DNA of 64,000 nt from Saprospiraceae bacterium (GTDB taxonomy: Bacteria > Bacteroidota > Bacteroidia > Chitinophagales > Saprospiraceae). The stretch is from assembly GCA_016710115.1 (NCBI GenBank), contig JADJLN010000017.1:280501-344500 (forward strand), written 5' to 3'. Positions 34,375-42,327 of this stretch are shown one piece after another. The position numbers and the translations under genes were made by a program. The notes beneath the pieces are model-generated. The model was given only the letters and a program-made list of their open reading frames with translations, was not told the origin of the DNA and did not search any database. The stretch's first letter is position 1, and the number at the start of each line of letters is the position of its first letter.

Positions 34375-35742
34375 TTATTCATTCCGAATAATGGTTCGGG
34401 TAAGGAACTCGCCATCCTGTTCGATCAAGAGGGTATAATTTCCGGCAGGTTGGTCTCCCAGGTTAAAGGTTTCATTAAATGTATCTGTGCCGGATAATTC
34501 GACTACCTGGAACGCGCGTCCGCTGGCATCCAGGATCCGCACCTGAACAGGTGCCTGGGACTCCGTTCTGAAGGCAACCTGAACTTCTCCTCGGGTAGGA
34601 TTGGGGAAAATGCGCAAATCCTTCAATTCCAATGTTGCCTGCGACTGGCTGTCGAATTCCAGGGATTCCACTTCTGTCCGATCATCGGATGATTCACCTT
34701 TCTGCCGGCCCTGACAACAACCGGGAGGGCAACAACCCATCCGATCCTGGGCACCCAATGTGACGGATACTTGCTGTCGAACCCCAGCGCGCAGGATGCC
34801 GACCTGGATTTGATCTCCAGGTTGGTGTGTGCCTATGACCTGAATCAATGTCTTTGAGTCCGTATCCTCTATCTCATAAATCAGATCACCCTCCCGAATA
34901 CCTGCAGCCTCAGCAGCTCCGGCGGAAAATACTTCCACGACGTTGACACCCTGCTCCTGGTCATTTACAAGGACCCCCAATCGGGCTTTTGGTTCGCATT
35001 TGGCATGGGCGTTTTTTCCCTTCCATTCCGGAAACGTAAACTCACTCCATTCCATCCGTGCGGGATTACGGCGTCCCAAAACGACCGGAATCGTCATGGC
35101 CTGGTCGCCGCGCATCAACTTGACGATGGCTTCATCCCCCGGCTTGTGTGACCGGATAACAGCCGAGAGTGCTGCCGGGGAACCCAATGCCTCCCCATCC
35201 ACCTCCATCAGAACATCGCCTACCTGTAATCCCGCCTTTTCAGCAGCTGACCCCTGCACAATCTCCTTGACCCGAATACCAGGTTCCGCCGGCTCCGTAA
35301 TGACTCCGAGAAATGCCTGTCGAAAAAACAGATGATCGTTGTCCTGGAAGAAATCATCCGTACCCTTCCTGATATGGTTTTCGATCTCCGGCCAGTTTTC
35401 CTCGAATTCCTGGCTCCAATCGTCCAGCTGAATACGCAGTTCACCCGGAAGATCCTTCCAGGGGAATGCATCCTGATCGCGATCATCGGCATTGCTTCGT
35501 TCCCGGATTTCAATGTCGGCATAATCCGGCGCCTGCACATCTTCAGAGTTCAGCCAGTCTGCATTCTCAGGCGTGTCGTCCGCCTCTTTTATGACCGTGA
35601 TCGTCCGCTCCTGCCCATTCTCATCCGTCCAGGTTTTGGTGATCGTTACTTTTTTCTTCCCGCCTTCCTGATCTGGGGTCTCCTGGCCGAAAACTGTCAG
35701 AGAAGCGCAAACAGTCATACAGAGAAGTAGAATCTTTTTCAT
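34375..35742 (-). CDS. Secreted protein with two PDZ domains and a T9SS sorting domain
   Basis: A 455-aa exported protein. Signal peptide (KKILLLCMTVCASLTVFG), an acidic N-terminal region, PDZ domain 1 (AFLGVITEPAEPGIRVKEIV ... AGLQVGDVLMEVDGE), PDZ domain 2 (ARLGVLVNDQEQGVNVVEVF ... AAGIREGDLIYEIED), then a striking CCPPGCC at residues 337-343. It ends in a type A T9SS domain (LRIFPNPTRGEVQVAF ... PAGNYTLLIEQDGEFLTRT). There is no protease domain, so it is a PDZ adaptor, not an HtrA. I start at 35742, where the signal peptide begins. It is divergent from a histidine kinase whose operators lie between them. Confidence 0.85.
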   Translation of the reverse strand: MKKILLLCMTVCASLTVFGQETPDQEGGKKKVTITKTWTDENGQERTITVIKEADDTPENADWLNSEDVQAPDYADIEIRERSNADDRDQDAFPWKDLPGELRIQLDDWSQEFEENWPEIENHIRKGTDDFFQDNDHLFFRQAFLGVITEPAEPGIRVKEIVQGSAAEKAGLQVGDVLMEVDGEALGSPAALSAVIRSHKPGDEAIVKLMRGDQAMTIPVVLGRRNPARMEWSEFTFPEWKGKNAHAKCEPKARLGVLVNDQEQGVNVVEVFSAGAAEAAGIREGDLIYEIEDTDSKTLIQVIGTHQPGDQIQVGILRAGVRQQVSVTLGAQDRMGCCPPGCCQGRQKGESSDDRTEVESLEFDSQSQATLELKDLRIFPNPTRGEVQVAFRTESQAPVQVRILDASGRAFQVVELSGTDTFNETFNLGDQPAGNYTLLIEQDGEFLTRTIIRNE

Positions 35743-35787
35743 TGTCTTCTGTTTTGGTCTGAATAATGTGTCTTTCGGGTTGAAATA

Positions 35788-35795
35788 CAAATCTA
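35788..35795 (-). promoter_or_regulatory. -7 box (TAGATTTG, minus strand) of the PDZ gene
   Basis: Read on the minus strand the sequence is TAGATTTG, matching TAnnTTTG; the ATG is 46 bases downstream at 35742. The GTTAA repeats lie about 25-50 bases upstream of the box, a typical activator position. Confidence 0.6.
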
Positions 35796-35817
35796 ATTTC
35801 CTCAATGAGCGATTGCG

Positions 35818-35844
35818 GTTAATGAACCGTTAAAAGTCAGTTAA
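35818..35844 (+). promoter_or_regulatory. Three GTTAA direct repeats at exact 11-bp spacing (response-regulator site)
   Basis: GTTAA starts at 35818, 35829 and 35840. Direct repeats of 5-6 bases at one helical turn are the usual binding pattern of OmpR-family response regulators, and such a regulator is encoded at 37462. The site lies between the divergent PDZ and kinase genes, so it could control both. Confidence 0.6.
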
Positions 35845-35927
35845 AGTCTTTGATTCGGCAATTCCTCCAGTACTTTTAAGGGCTGAGGAAGGGAACATTT
35901 TGCCTCTGCATCAGGTTTAACCAACGC

Positions 35928-37451
35928 ATGAAACGATCATCCATCTGGATCATTATCGGGCTGATGACAATTGCTCTTGCAGGGATTATCTCGCTGCAGG
36001 CCGACTGGATCATCCGGTCTATCCATTTGAATGAAGAGCAGTTTGATAAAAATGTCTTTGCTGCCCTTTTCCGTGTGGCCGAACGGATGGAAAGTCAGGA
36101 ATCCATCGCCGCGCTTGAGTCCATGAACGGGTTTGAATCCAATTTCCTCGAAAAGGAATTCAGGCAGGTACTCAAGACTGGGCCAAAAGGCTTGATGGAC
36201 CTCAATCTCGACAACATGCTCGAGGATGATCTGCCCAATGATCAGTTGGCCGGATTTCTTCTGACACAAAATTCATGTGATTGCGAAAGCTGTCGTTTGG
36301 AACGCCAGATCAAGTATTTCCAGATCATGCGGAAGCGGATCCAGCGCAGCCAGCTCGACCTGACCGACCGCATCGGGGACCTGGAAGGGATCCATCGGAT
36401 GCTGCATGAAGAGCTCGAAAACGCTGGTCTGAATGCCAATTTCCACTACGGCGTGTATTCCAATGAATCCAACAGCTTCATTATCAATGACGATCATTGT
36501 GTCGTTGAGGACCAGAATACCCAGCTGTCGCAAGGAGGGGGGATTGACAAGCTGTTGAACTCGAACTACAAGGTGTCTCTGTTTCCGGAAGGAAAAAATG
36601 TTCCCGGATTGCTGATGGTGTATTTCCCCACCAAAGTGACGGCGATCTGGGGTTCTGTGATCCGAAATCTGGTCGGCTCCATCCTCTTCACAGGTGTCAT
36701 ACTATTCTGCTTTGCCTATACGATCATGATCGTGTTCCGGCAGAAAAAGGTGTCTGAAATGAAGAATGATTTCATCAACAATATGACCCACGAGTTTAAA
36801 ACACCGATTGCGACTATATCCCTGGCGGCAGATTCCATCTCGAATCCGCAGGTGTCCGGGGACACAACGAAAGTCCGTCGGTTTGCCGATATCATCCGGC
36901 AGGAAAACCGACGTATGAATAACCAGGTCGAAAAGGTGCTGCAAATGGCGTTGATCGAAAAACAGGATTTTCAGATCAACTGGTCACCCGTGAACATCCA
37001 CGAGATCATTCAGACAGCAATTGACAATTTCGGCATACAGGTCGAACGGCGGGATGGAAAACTGACCAGTGCGTTGAACGCAGAACGGCCCCTGATCGAA
37101 GGAGATCCGACCCATATTGCCAGTATGATCAACAACCTGCTGGACAATGCCAACAAATATTCCCCGGACACTCTGGATATCCACATTTCTACACGGAATA
37201 CAGCTCATGGCCTGGAAGTCGCCATCCGGGATCATGGACAGGGAATGACCAAGGAAGATAAAAAACTGATATTTGAAAAATTCTACCGGGTATCAACGGG
37301 CAACCTGCATGATGTGAAGGGTTTTGGCTTGGGACTCAGTTATGTCAAAGCCATGATGGATGCACACCGTGGCCGGGTAGATGTCGAAAGCGAACCCGGG
37401 AAAGGAAGTACTTTTACACTCTTTTTCCCGTTTACCAAACAAGCGGACTAA
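35928..37451 (+). CDS. Sensor histidine kinase
   Basis: A 507-aa membrane kinase. Transmembrane helices lie near residues 5-25 and 241-268, enclosing a periplasmic domain of about 210 residues. The HisKA box is KNDFINNMTHEFKTPI, with phospho-acceptor His288. The HATPase domain has MINNLLDNANKYS (N box), VAIRDHGQGM (G1), IFEKFYRV (F box) and GFGLGLSYVKAMM (G2). The periplasmic domain contains CDCESC (Cys117, 119, 122), a possible metal or redox site. The response regulator follows 10 bases later. The pair resembles RprX/RprY-type Bacteroidota systems. Confidence 0.93.
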   Translation: MKRSSIWIIIGLMTIALAGIISLQADWIIRSIHLNEEQFDKNVFAALFRVAERMESQESIAALESMNGFESNFLEKEFRQVLKTGPKGLMDLNLDNMLEDDLPNDQLAGFLLTQNSCDCESCRLERQIKYFQIMRKRIQRSQLDLTDRIGDLEGIHRMLHEELENAGLNANFHYGVYSNESNSFIINDDHCVVEDQNTQLSQGGGIDKLLNSNYKVSLFPEGKNVPGLLMVYFPTKVTAIWGSVIRNLVGSILFTGVILFCFAYTIMIVFRQKKVSEMKNDFINNMTHEFKTPIATISLAADSISNPQVSGDTTKVRRFADIIRQENRRMNNQVEKVLQMALIEKQDFQINWSPVNIHEIIQTAIDNFGIQVERRDGKLTSALNAERPLIEGDPTHIASMINNLLDNANKYSPDTLDIHISTRNTAHGLEVAIRDHGQGMTKEDKKLIFEKFYRVSTGNLHDVKGFGLGLSYVKAMMDAHRGRVDVESEPGKGSTFTLFFPFTKQAD

Positions 37452-37461
37452 GCTGAAGACT

Positions 37462-38187
37462 ATGAACACCAACCCCAAGATCCTCCTAGTAGAAGATGAC
37501 CAGAATTTTGGTGATGTGCTGAAATCCTATCTGGAAATGCACGATTACGATGTCACTCTGGCAACCGACGGTGTCGCCGGATTGGAAAAGTATCGGAAAA
37601 GCACCTTTGAACTGTGCATTTTTGATGTCATGATGCCAAAAAAGGACGGCTTTACGCTGGCCAGGGAGATCCGGGAAAAGGACCAGGACATTCCGATCAT
37701 CTTTCTGACTGCAAAAACACTGAAAGAGGATCTTATCCAGGGATTCAAAATCGGTGCCGATGACTACATCACCAAGCCCTTCAATTCTGAAGAGCTGTTG
37801 ATGCGTATTCAGGCGATTCTCAAGCGGAGTGCACCGAAGGAGGATCCCGAATCGGAGATTCAGGAATTCACTTTCGGCCACTTCCATTTCAATTTCCCCT
37901 TGCGGATACTTTCCTATCGGCACGACGGTCAGGAGGAAAAAAACAAGCTCTCCCCGAAAGAAGCCGCGTTGCTGCGCCTGTTTTGCCTGCGTTTGAACGG
38001 TGTACTGACCCGCACCGAGGCGTTGACCAAGATCTGGGGCGAAGACAACTATTTTACCGCACGAAGTATGGATGTCTTTGTCACCAAGCTGCGGAAATAT
38101 CTCAGTCCGGATGAGCGGATCGAGATCGTCAATATCCATGGCAACGGGTTCCAGTTGCTGGTCAAGGATACGGAAAACGCCAGCTGA
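37462..38187 (+). CDS. OmpR/PhoB-family response regulator
   Basis: A DNA-binding response regulator of 241 aa. Receiver domain: acidic pocket LLVEDDQNFG, phospho-acceptor Asp in CIFDVMMPKKDGF, Thr in FLTAKT, and Lys in DDYITKPFN. A winged-helix Trans_reg_C domain follows (LSPKEAALLRLFCLRLNGVL ... ARSMDVFVTKLRKYL ... IVNIHGNGFQL). The ATG at 37462 gives the standard N-terminus. The likely targets include the GTTAA repeats at 35818-35844. It is the second gene of the kinase operon. Confidence 0.94.
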   Translation: MNTNPKILLVEDDQNFGDVLKSYLEMHDYDVTLATDGVAGLEKYRKSTFELCIFDVMMPKKDGFTLAREIREKDQDIPIIFLTAKTLKEDLIQGFKIGADDYITKPFNSEELLMRIQAILKRSAPKEDPESEIQEFTFGHFHFNFPLRILSYRHDGQEEKNKLSPKEAALLRLFCLRLNGVLTRTEALTKIWGEDNYFTARSMDVFVTKLRKYLSPDERIEIVNIHGNGFQLLVKDTENAS

Positions 38188-38378
38188 CCACCTGTCTCTG
38201 TAATCTAATCGATCCGTTCACGGGTAGATGACGATTCATCATCTGGTGATTGCCTGGATCCGTACAAGTTGCTCCTTTCACCCCGAGTTCACTATTTTAT
38301 CAGAGCCACATCACCTCCCAACTCTTACCCTGGCTGGAGAATTGTGACTTCTGACACGACCACATCAAGAGCCAGGCC

Positions 38379-38394
38379 TACCTTTGTACTTTTG
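38379..38394 (+). promoter_or_regulatory. Two abutting -7 boxes before the aspartoacylase-like gene
   Basis: TACCTTTG (38379-38386) is directly followed by TACTTTTG (38387-38394). The ATG is at 38408, so either box gives a leader of under 20 bases. Confidence 0.55.
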
Positions 38395-38407
38395 CTCCAA
38401 CATCGGC

Positions 38408-39340
38408 ATGCAGCGTATCATTGGCACATTTGAAGGAGGATCACCCGGGCATCTGCTGATCTGTACAGCGGGGTTGCACGGAAATGAACTGGCCGGCATC
38501 AAGGCATTGGAATATGTATTCAAAATGCTGGAGGTCGAGCATATTACCAATCCGCAATTTCAATTCCACGGACGTCTGGTGGGCATTGCCGGCAATATAC
38601 AGGCCATGGAGCAGGGCAAACGATATATCAAACAGGATATGAACCGGATGTGGATGCCCGACAATGTTGCACGCATCCGGCGTACACCACCCCACCTTCT
38701 GGAGCCGGAGGAACGCGAATTACGCGATATGGTCCAACATATCGATGAAGAAATGGCGCATCGACCCGAAGCACCAGTGGTCGTACTGGACCTCCATACG
38801 ACAACTGCGGATGGTGGGATCTTCTGCATCGCCACAGAAGATCCCGAAAGTGTGCGGATCGCATCTGAACTGCATGCCCCCGTCATTCTGGGTATGTTAC
38901 ACGGTATCCGTGGTACCACCATGCATTATTTCCGAAGAGAGGTGATCCCGCGCGACATCACTGCCTTCGCGTTTGAATCGGGGCAGCATGAAGATCCCAA
39001 ATCGGTCAACCGGTCGATAGCGGCCATCATTGCCTGTCTTCGGGCCCTTGACATGGTAGATCCGAAACATGTCGAATCAGTCCATGATCAGGTCCTGATC
39101 GATTATTCCGCGGGATTGCCCCGCATTGCCGAACTGATCCAGGCGTACCAGATCCAGGATGAAGAGTCCTTCGAAATCCTCCCTGATTTTCGCAATTTTC
39201 AGCCCGTCACTCGGGGGCAATTATTGGCCTACGATGCTGGTCAGGCTGTCCATGCCATCGAAGATGGCTTGATCCTGATGCCTCGCTATCAAAAGCTGGG
39301 GGATGACGGGTATTTCCTTCTTCGCGTGCTCGTGGATTAG
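38408..39340 (+). CDS. Succinylglutamate desuccinylase/aspartoacylase-family zinc hydrolase
   Basis: A 310-aa metal-dependent deacylase of the AstE/AspA (M14-like) family. Zinc ligands are His and Glu in CTAGLHGNELAGIKALEY and the later His in VVVLDLHTTTADGGIF. RDITAFAFESGQHED carries the expected catalytic Glu. The length is typical of AspA-like enzymes. The substrate, an N-acyl amino acid or a peptide, cannot be assigned. The ATG at 38408 is chosen because the earlier frame start at 38384 is a TTG within the promoter boxes. It is a single-gene unit. Confidence 0.87.
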   Translation: MQRIIGTFEGGSPGHLLICTAGLHGNELAGIKALEYVFKMLEVEHITNPQFQFHGRLVGIAGNIQAMEQGKRYIKQDMNRMWMPDNVARIRRTPPHLLEPEERELRDMVQHIDEEMAHRPEAPVVVLDLHTTTADGGIFCIATEDPESVRIASELHAPVILGMLHGIRGTTMHYFRREVIPRDITAFAFESGQHEDPKSVNRSIAAIIACLRALDMVDPKHVESVHDQVLIDYSAGLPRIAELIQAYQIQDEESFEILPDFRNFQPVTRGQLLAYDAGQAVHAIEDGLILMPRYQKLGDDGYFLLRVLVD

Positions 39341-39470
39341 TCCTGATTAACCAGGTATAGATCCGTCGATCTGGATTTTCCAGCAACCGGGATTGACATC
39401 TTTGATCGAATACGGAGGGATCCTATCCTGAAAACAGCTCCAGGGATTTCATGCCTGAAGGAAAAGTCCT

Positions 39471-39962
39471 TTACATTTTATACACCTTCTTGCCTTTGCC
39501 CAGCCGGTCCAGTCGTGGATCAGAAGAAGGGGATGAAGGTTTGGCCTGGGGTCGATAACCCGGAAACTGTGGATCCGGCAATTCACCCGGGTTGGGCAAC
39601 ACAGTGAGATGTTTACGAGGGCATTCGAGTGTCCTCTCCCCGGTCACCAACCGGGCCGGCTCGAGTGTGAATTGGCCGGCAACTATACTGGCCAGCACAT
39701 AGGTGATTGTCGCCTGCCGACTGACACGACCATTCACTATGCGCATGGAGGTCGATTGTTGCGGGCCAGCCACAAGATCAAATCCGGTAAAGTCAGGAGG
39801 TGTAAATGCCTCGATTTCGGCATTCTCAATCTGGTATGTCAACTGGACAAGATGGCCTTCCAGCAGCGTATCCCGTGAGGTGTTCAGAAAGAACCGCATG
39901 TCCTGAGCCCCGAGTAGATGCCCGACCAGAAAAAGTTGAACGATGGCAATAATGCGAATCAT
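39471..39962 (-). CDS. Short BatD-like exported protein
   Basis: A 163-aa secreted protein with signal peptide (IRIIAIVQLFLVGHLLGA) and one beta-sandwich domain of BatD (oxygen tolerance) type: LLEGHLVQLTYQIENAEIEA, FTPPDFTGFDLVAGPQQSTS and the strand ATITYVLASIVAGQFTLEPA. Full BatD proteins carry several such domains and a C-terminal helix; this one is a single-domain form ending in a Pro/Ser/Lys tail. No batA, batB or moxR gene is near, so it may be a stand-alone relative. It follows an unknown exported protein by 39 bases on the same strand. Confidence 0.72.
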   Translation of the reverse strand: MIRIIAIVQLFLVGHLLGAQDMRFFLNTSRDTLLEGHLVQLTYQIENAEIEAFTPPDFTGFDLVAGPQQSTSMRIVNGRVSRQATITYVLASIVAGQFTLEPARLVTGERTLECPRKHLTVLPNPGELPDPQFPGYRPQAKPSSPSSDPRLDRLGKGKKVYKM

Positions 39963-40001
39963 GGGTCCGGTTTTTACTAGGACAAAAATAAATATTCCCC
40001 A

Positions 40002-41189
40002 TTATCGGTCAATCGCTTCGCGCAGAGGGGAATGTGCAGGGAGGGAAGGGAGCAGTTCTGTGATTCGAAGTTCACCCCCCTTTTCGGGTCCGATTATATG
40101 AACTGAATAGGGATCGATCCGCAGTGGGCTGTCTTCCCCAACACCTGTGAGACGGTCTGTAAATTCCGGAGGTATTCCACCTGACGGCCATATATCTTTC
40201 ACGGTGAGCATGCCTGTCTTCTTCTGGATGGCAAACGGGATCTGTCTTGTTGGTGCCCAGGAACTGGCGATGTACAATGTCCCACTGACGAGTTTTCTGT
40301 CGCGATAGGACCAATCAACCCAGGAATACAATCGGATGGCATGGCGCTGGTGCGGAGCAGGTTGGGCCTGATCCTTCATGAGTTGATGGTACTCTGCATC
40401 AAAAGACTGCCGGGCCAGGGTCAGATGATTGTCCAGGAATGTGCTCCAGGCAGGCCAATCCAGTTCAGGTTGGAGAAGCAAGACCTCTCTGGAGTAATCC
40501 AGGAATGCCGTAACACCGACTGGGTCAGTCTTGAACTTTCGCAGATGAACCCGTTGGGACCGCCCCGACTGATCGGTCCAGGTTGCCGATCGCCACGCCT
40601 GACGATTGGTCAGCAGATGCAACTCGTAATGTTGGCCGGAGAATGGATCATCCAGCGACAGGAGAATGCCCTTGGAGAGCCATTCGCCTGTAACAGGTGC
40701 CAGTTTGGACTGACCGGATTCCCAAGCGAGCCCTTTCCATTTACCACGCGGTAAGGGGAAGAGGATGAACGACCATTTCTTTTTTCCATCCTTGAAAAAA
40801 AATCGAAGATTGAACGTCTGAGGCACCTCCACCGGGGATGCAAATAATGCACAAAGACTTCCCGTAGTCTGATTGTAATTGGACCATTCAGCAAGCCAGT
40901 GATCGCTCTGAGGACCGATCACCCAGGTGCCGGACAGACTACCATCCGCGATCACCTCATGGACCTTCCACCTGTCTGCCTGTTGTCGGGCACTGAGTTG
41001 AATCGGAAATGGTTCATCCGGCAGAATCAGGGTACCCTGTCCCGATTCAGTGAGCATCAATTCGACTGGATGAAATCCTTCCCACAACCCGTAGAAATGT
41101 ATGGCCCCGGACAATTCCTGTGCATTCAAGAATGTACTTTTGAGACAAACAAGCCCAATCAAGGTCCATGCATGCAATCCTCCGTTCAT
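40002..41189 (-). CDS. Exported protein of unknown function
   Basis: A 395-aa protein with a signal peptide ending near LNAQELSGAI. The N-terminal 150 residues are beta-rich and repeat the pattern of small lipocalin-like strands (GTLILPDEPFPIQL, GTWVIGPQSDHWLAEW). The C-terminal half has Trp-rich segments (SWVDWSYRDRKLVSGTLY) and ends with TELLPSLPAHSPLREA. I recognise no family. It probably forms an operon with the BatD-like gene. Its start overlaps by 22 bases the start of the divergent gene at 41168, leaving no intergenic promoter region. Confidence 0.7.
   Translation of the reverse strand: MNGGLHAWTLIGLVCLKSTFLNAQELSGAIHFYGLWEGFHPVELMLTESGQGTLILPDEPFPIQLSARQQADRWKVHEVIADGSLSGTWVIGPQSDHWLAEWSNYNQTTGSLCALFASPVEVPQTFNLRFFFKDGKKKWSFILFPLPRGKWKGLAWESGQSKLAPVTGEWLSKGILLSLDDPFSGQHYELHLLTNRQAWRSATWTDQSGRSQRVHLRKFKTDPVGVTAFLDYSREVLLLQPELDWPAWSTFLDNHLTLARQSFDAEYHQLMKDQAQPAPHQRHAIRLYSWVDWSYRDRKLVSGTLYIASSWAPTRQIPFAIQKKTGMLTVKDIWPSGGIPPEFTDRLTGVGEDSPLRIDPYSVHIIGPEKGGELRITELLPSLPAHSPLREAIDR
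41135..41142 (+). promoter_or_regulatory. -7 box (TACTTTTG) inside the divergent gene
   Basis: TACTTTTG on the plus strand lies 26 bases before the ATG at 41168 and within the first codons of the leftward gene at 40002-41189. It supports the overlapping start of the rightward gene. Confidence 0.55.
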
Positions 41190-41926
41190 TGTATTTCAGG
41201 TATCTCCCTAAAGGTACTCTTGCCAGCGGACTCCTGCTGACCTGGGTACTGCTTTTTCCCACCTTCGCCAGTCGGGCGCAGGATGCAACACAGACCAGTA
41301 TTGATCGGATCAACTGGGCGACATCATTGTCAACACGAACTCTGCTGGTCGTTTATCCTACCTATACGATCAAACACCAGCGCATCCGCTCAGCGGTTCG
41401 CAACCTCGACACACAGGCAAAGGGCAGGCAGCAAGCCGAACAAACGATGTCCAGAGACCGGGCATATCGCGACACCCTGATCCTTGCCCTGGCCAACTCC
41501 TTCAAGGAAAAATATACATTTGGACCTGTGCTGCTGATGCCGGATACCAGTTATACACAGTGGCGAAAAGGAAAACGGGATATCCAGTTGATTGACCTGG
41601 ACCTGAATCCGATTGCACGACGCAACTGGGAAGACAAGGATGTGCTCTTGCTCCACAAGAAAAAAACCAGCAGGGATACAGGAACCGGCATGGAGATCTG
41701 GGTTGCCGAGGCCCCGGATCTCACGGCGCTTCCCAGAAAGTTTCCCGACCAGTTTAAGGAGGGCTCCATAGGCACCCGGTTTGTGCGCTTTTTTGAAGCA
41801 TTTTTCAGCTTCTCCCATCATACAGACAGACTGGAAGAACTGCGCGTGATTACGGATTATTTTGCCCGGCAAGTCGATCGCAAATGGGCTGCCTACCTCT
41901 ACTCGTTCAGTGAGCTGGGACGCTAG
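41168..41926 (+). CDS. Exported protein of unknown function
   Basis: A 252-aa protein with a hydrophobic signal (GTLASGLLLTWVLLFPTFAS) cut before RAQDATQ. The mature part is mixed alpha/beta and basic, with no recognisable motif; segments include STRTLLVVYPTYTIKHQRI, NSFKEKYTFGPVLLMPDTSY and DKDVLLLHKKKTSRD. It resembles only loosely the Bacteroidota exported proteins annotated as hypothetical. Its 5' end overlaps the divergent unknown gene and its 3' end overlaps yidD by four bases, so both edges are shared with genes on the other strand. Confidence 0.65.
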   Translation: MHAILRSLYFRYLPKGTLASGLLLTWVLLFPTFASRAQDATQTSIDRINWATSLSTRTLLVVYPTYTIKHQRIRSAVRNLDTQAKGRQQAEQTMSRDRAYRDTLILALANSFKEKYTFGPVLLMPDTSYTQWRKGKRDIQLIDLDLNPIARRNWEDKDVLLLHKKKTSRDTGTGMEIWVAEAPDLTALPRKFPDQFKEGSIGTRFVRFFEAFFSFSHHTDRLEELRVITDYFARQVDRKWAAYLYSFSELGR

Positions 41927-42171
41927 CGTTCTCTTCGTTTACGCGAGTTGGGTGGGACCGGGTCATGACCATGGCCTCCCCATGGATTGCACCGGCCTAT
42001 TCGTTTGATCCCCATCCACAAACCGGTAAATGGACCCCATTCTTCGATCGCTTCGACCATGTAATGAGAACAGGTCGGGGTGTACCGGCATGAAGGCGGT
42101 AACAGTGGAGCGATGGCATACTGGTAGAATCGTACAGGAAGGATCAACAATCGTTTGAGGAGCCAGATCAT
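41923..42171 (-). CDS. yidD: Membrane protein insertion efficiency factor YidD
   Basis: A small inner-membrane-associated protein (82 aa) that assists YidC-dependent insertion. It has the amphipathic N-terminal helix (LLKRLLILPVRFYQYAIAP) and the invariant core PPSCRYTPTCSHYMVEAIEE with three Cys, then GIKRIGRCNPWGGHGHDPVP. Length and motif order match the family. It is not next to yidC, rnpA or rpmH here, unlike the usual arrangement in many bacteria. An ahcY terminator lies upstream. Confidence 0.95.
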   Translation of the reverse strand: MIWLLKRLLILPVRFYQYAIAPLLPPSCRYTPTCSHYMVEAIEEWGPFTGLWMGIKRIGRCNPWGGHGHDPVPPNSRKRRER

Positions 42172-42266
42172 CGTTAGCGGAGAGTGAGTGAGAATAGAAA
42201 AAGGATCCTGTCATGAAGGTGATATGGTTTTGATCAACCCGGCAAGCAGAGCGTTACATGCAATGA

Positions 42267-42309
42267 AAAGGGTGGAGATGCGATCCTGAAACCGATTTCT
42301 CCACCCTTT
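42267..42309 (-). terminator. Terminator of ahcY
   Basis: AAAGGGTGGAGA (42267-42278) pairs perfectly with TCTCCACCCTTT (42298-42309), with a 19-base loop. On the minus strand it lies 18 bases after the ahcY stop. Confidence 0.8.
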
Positions 42310-42327
42310 CCTTTACCCGTGTGTAGT

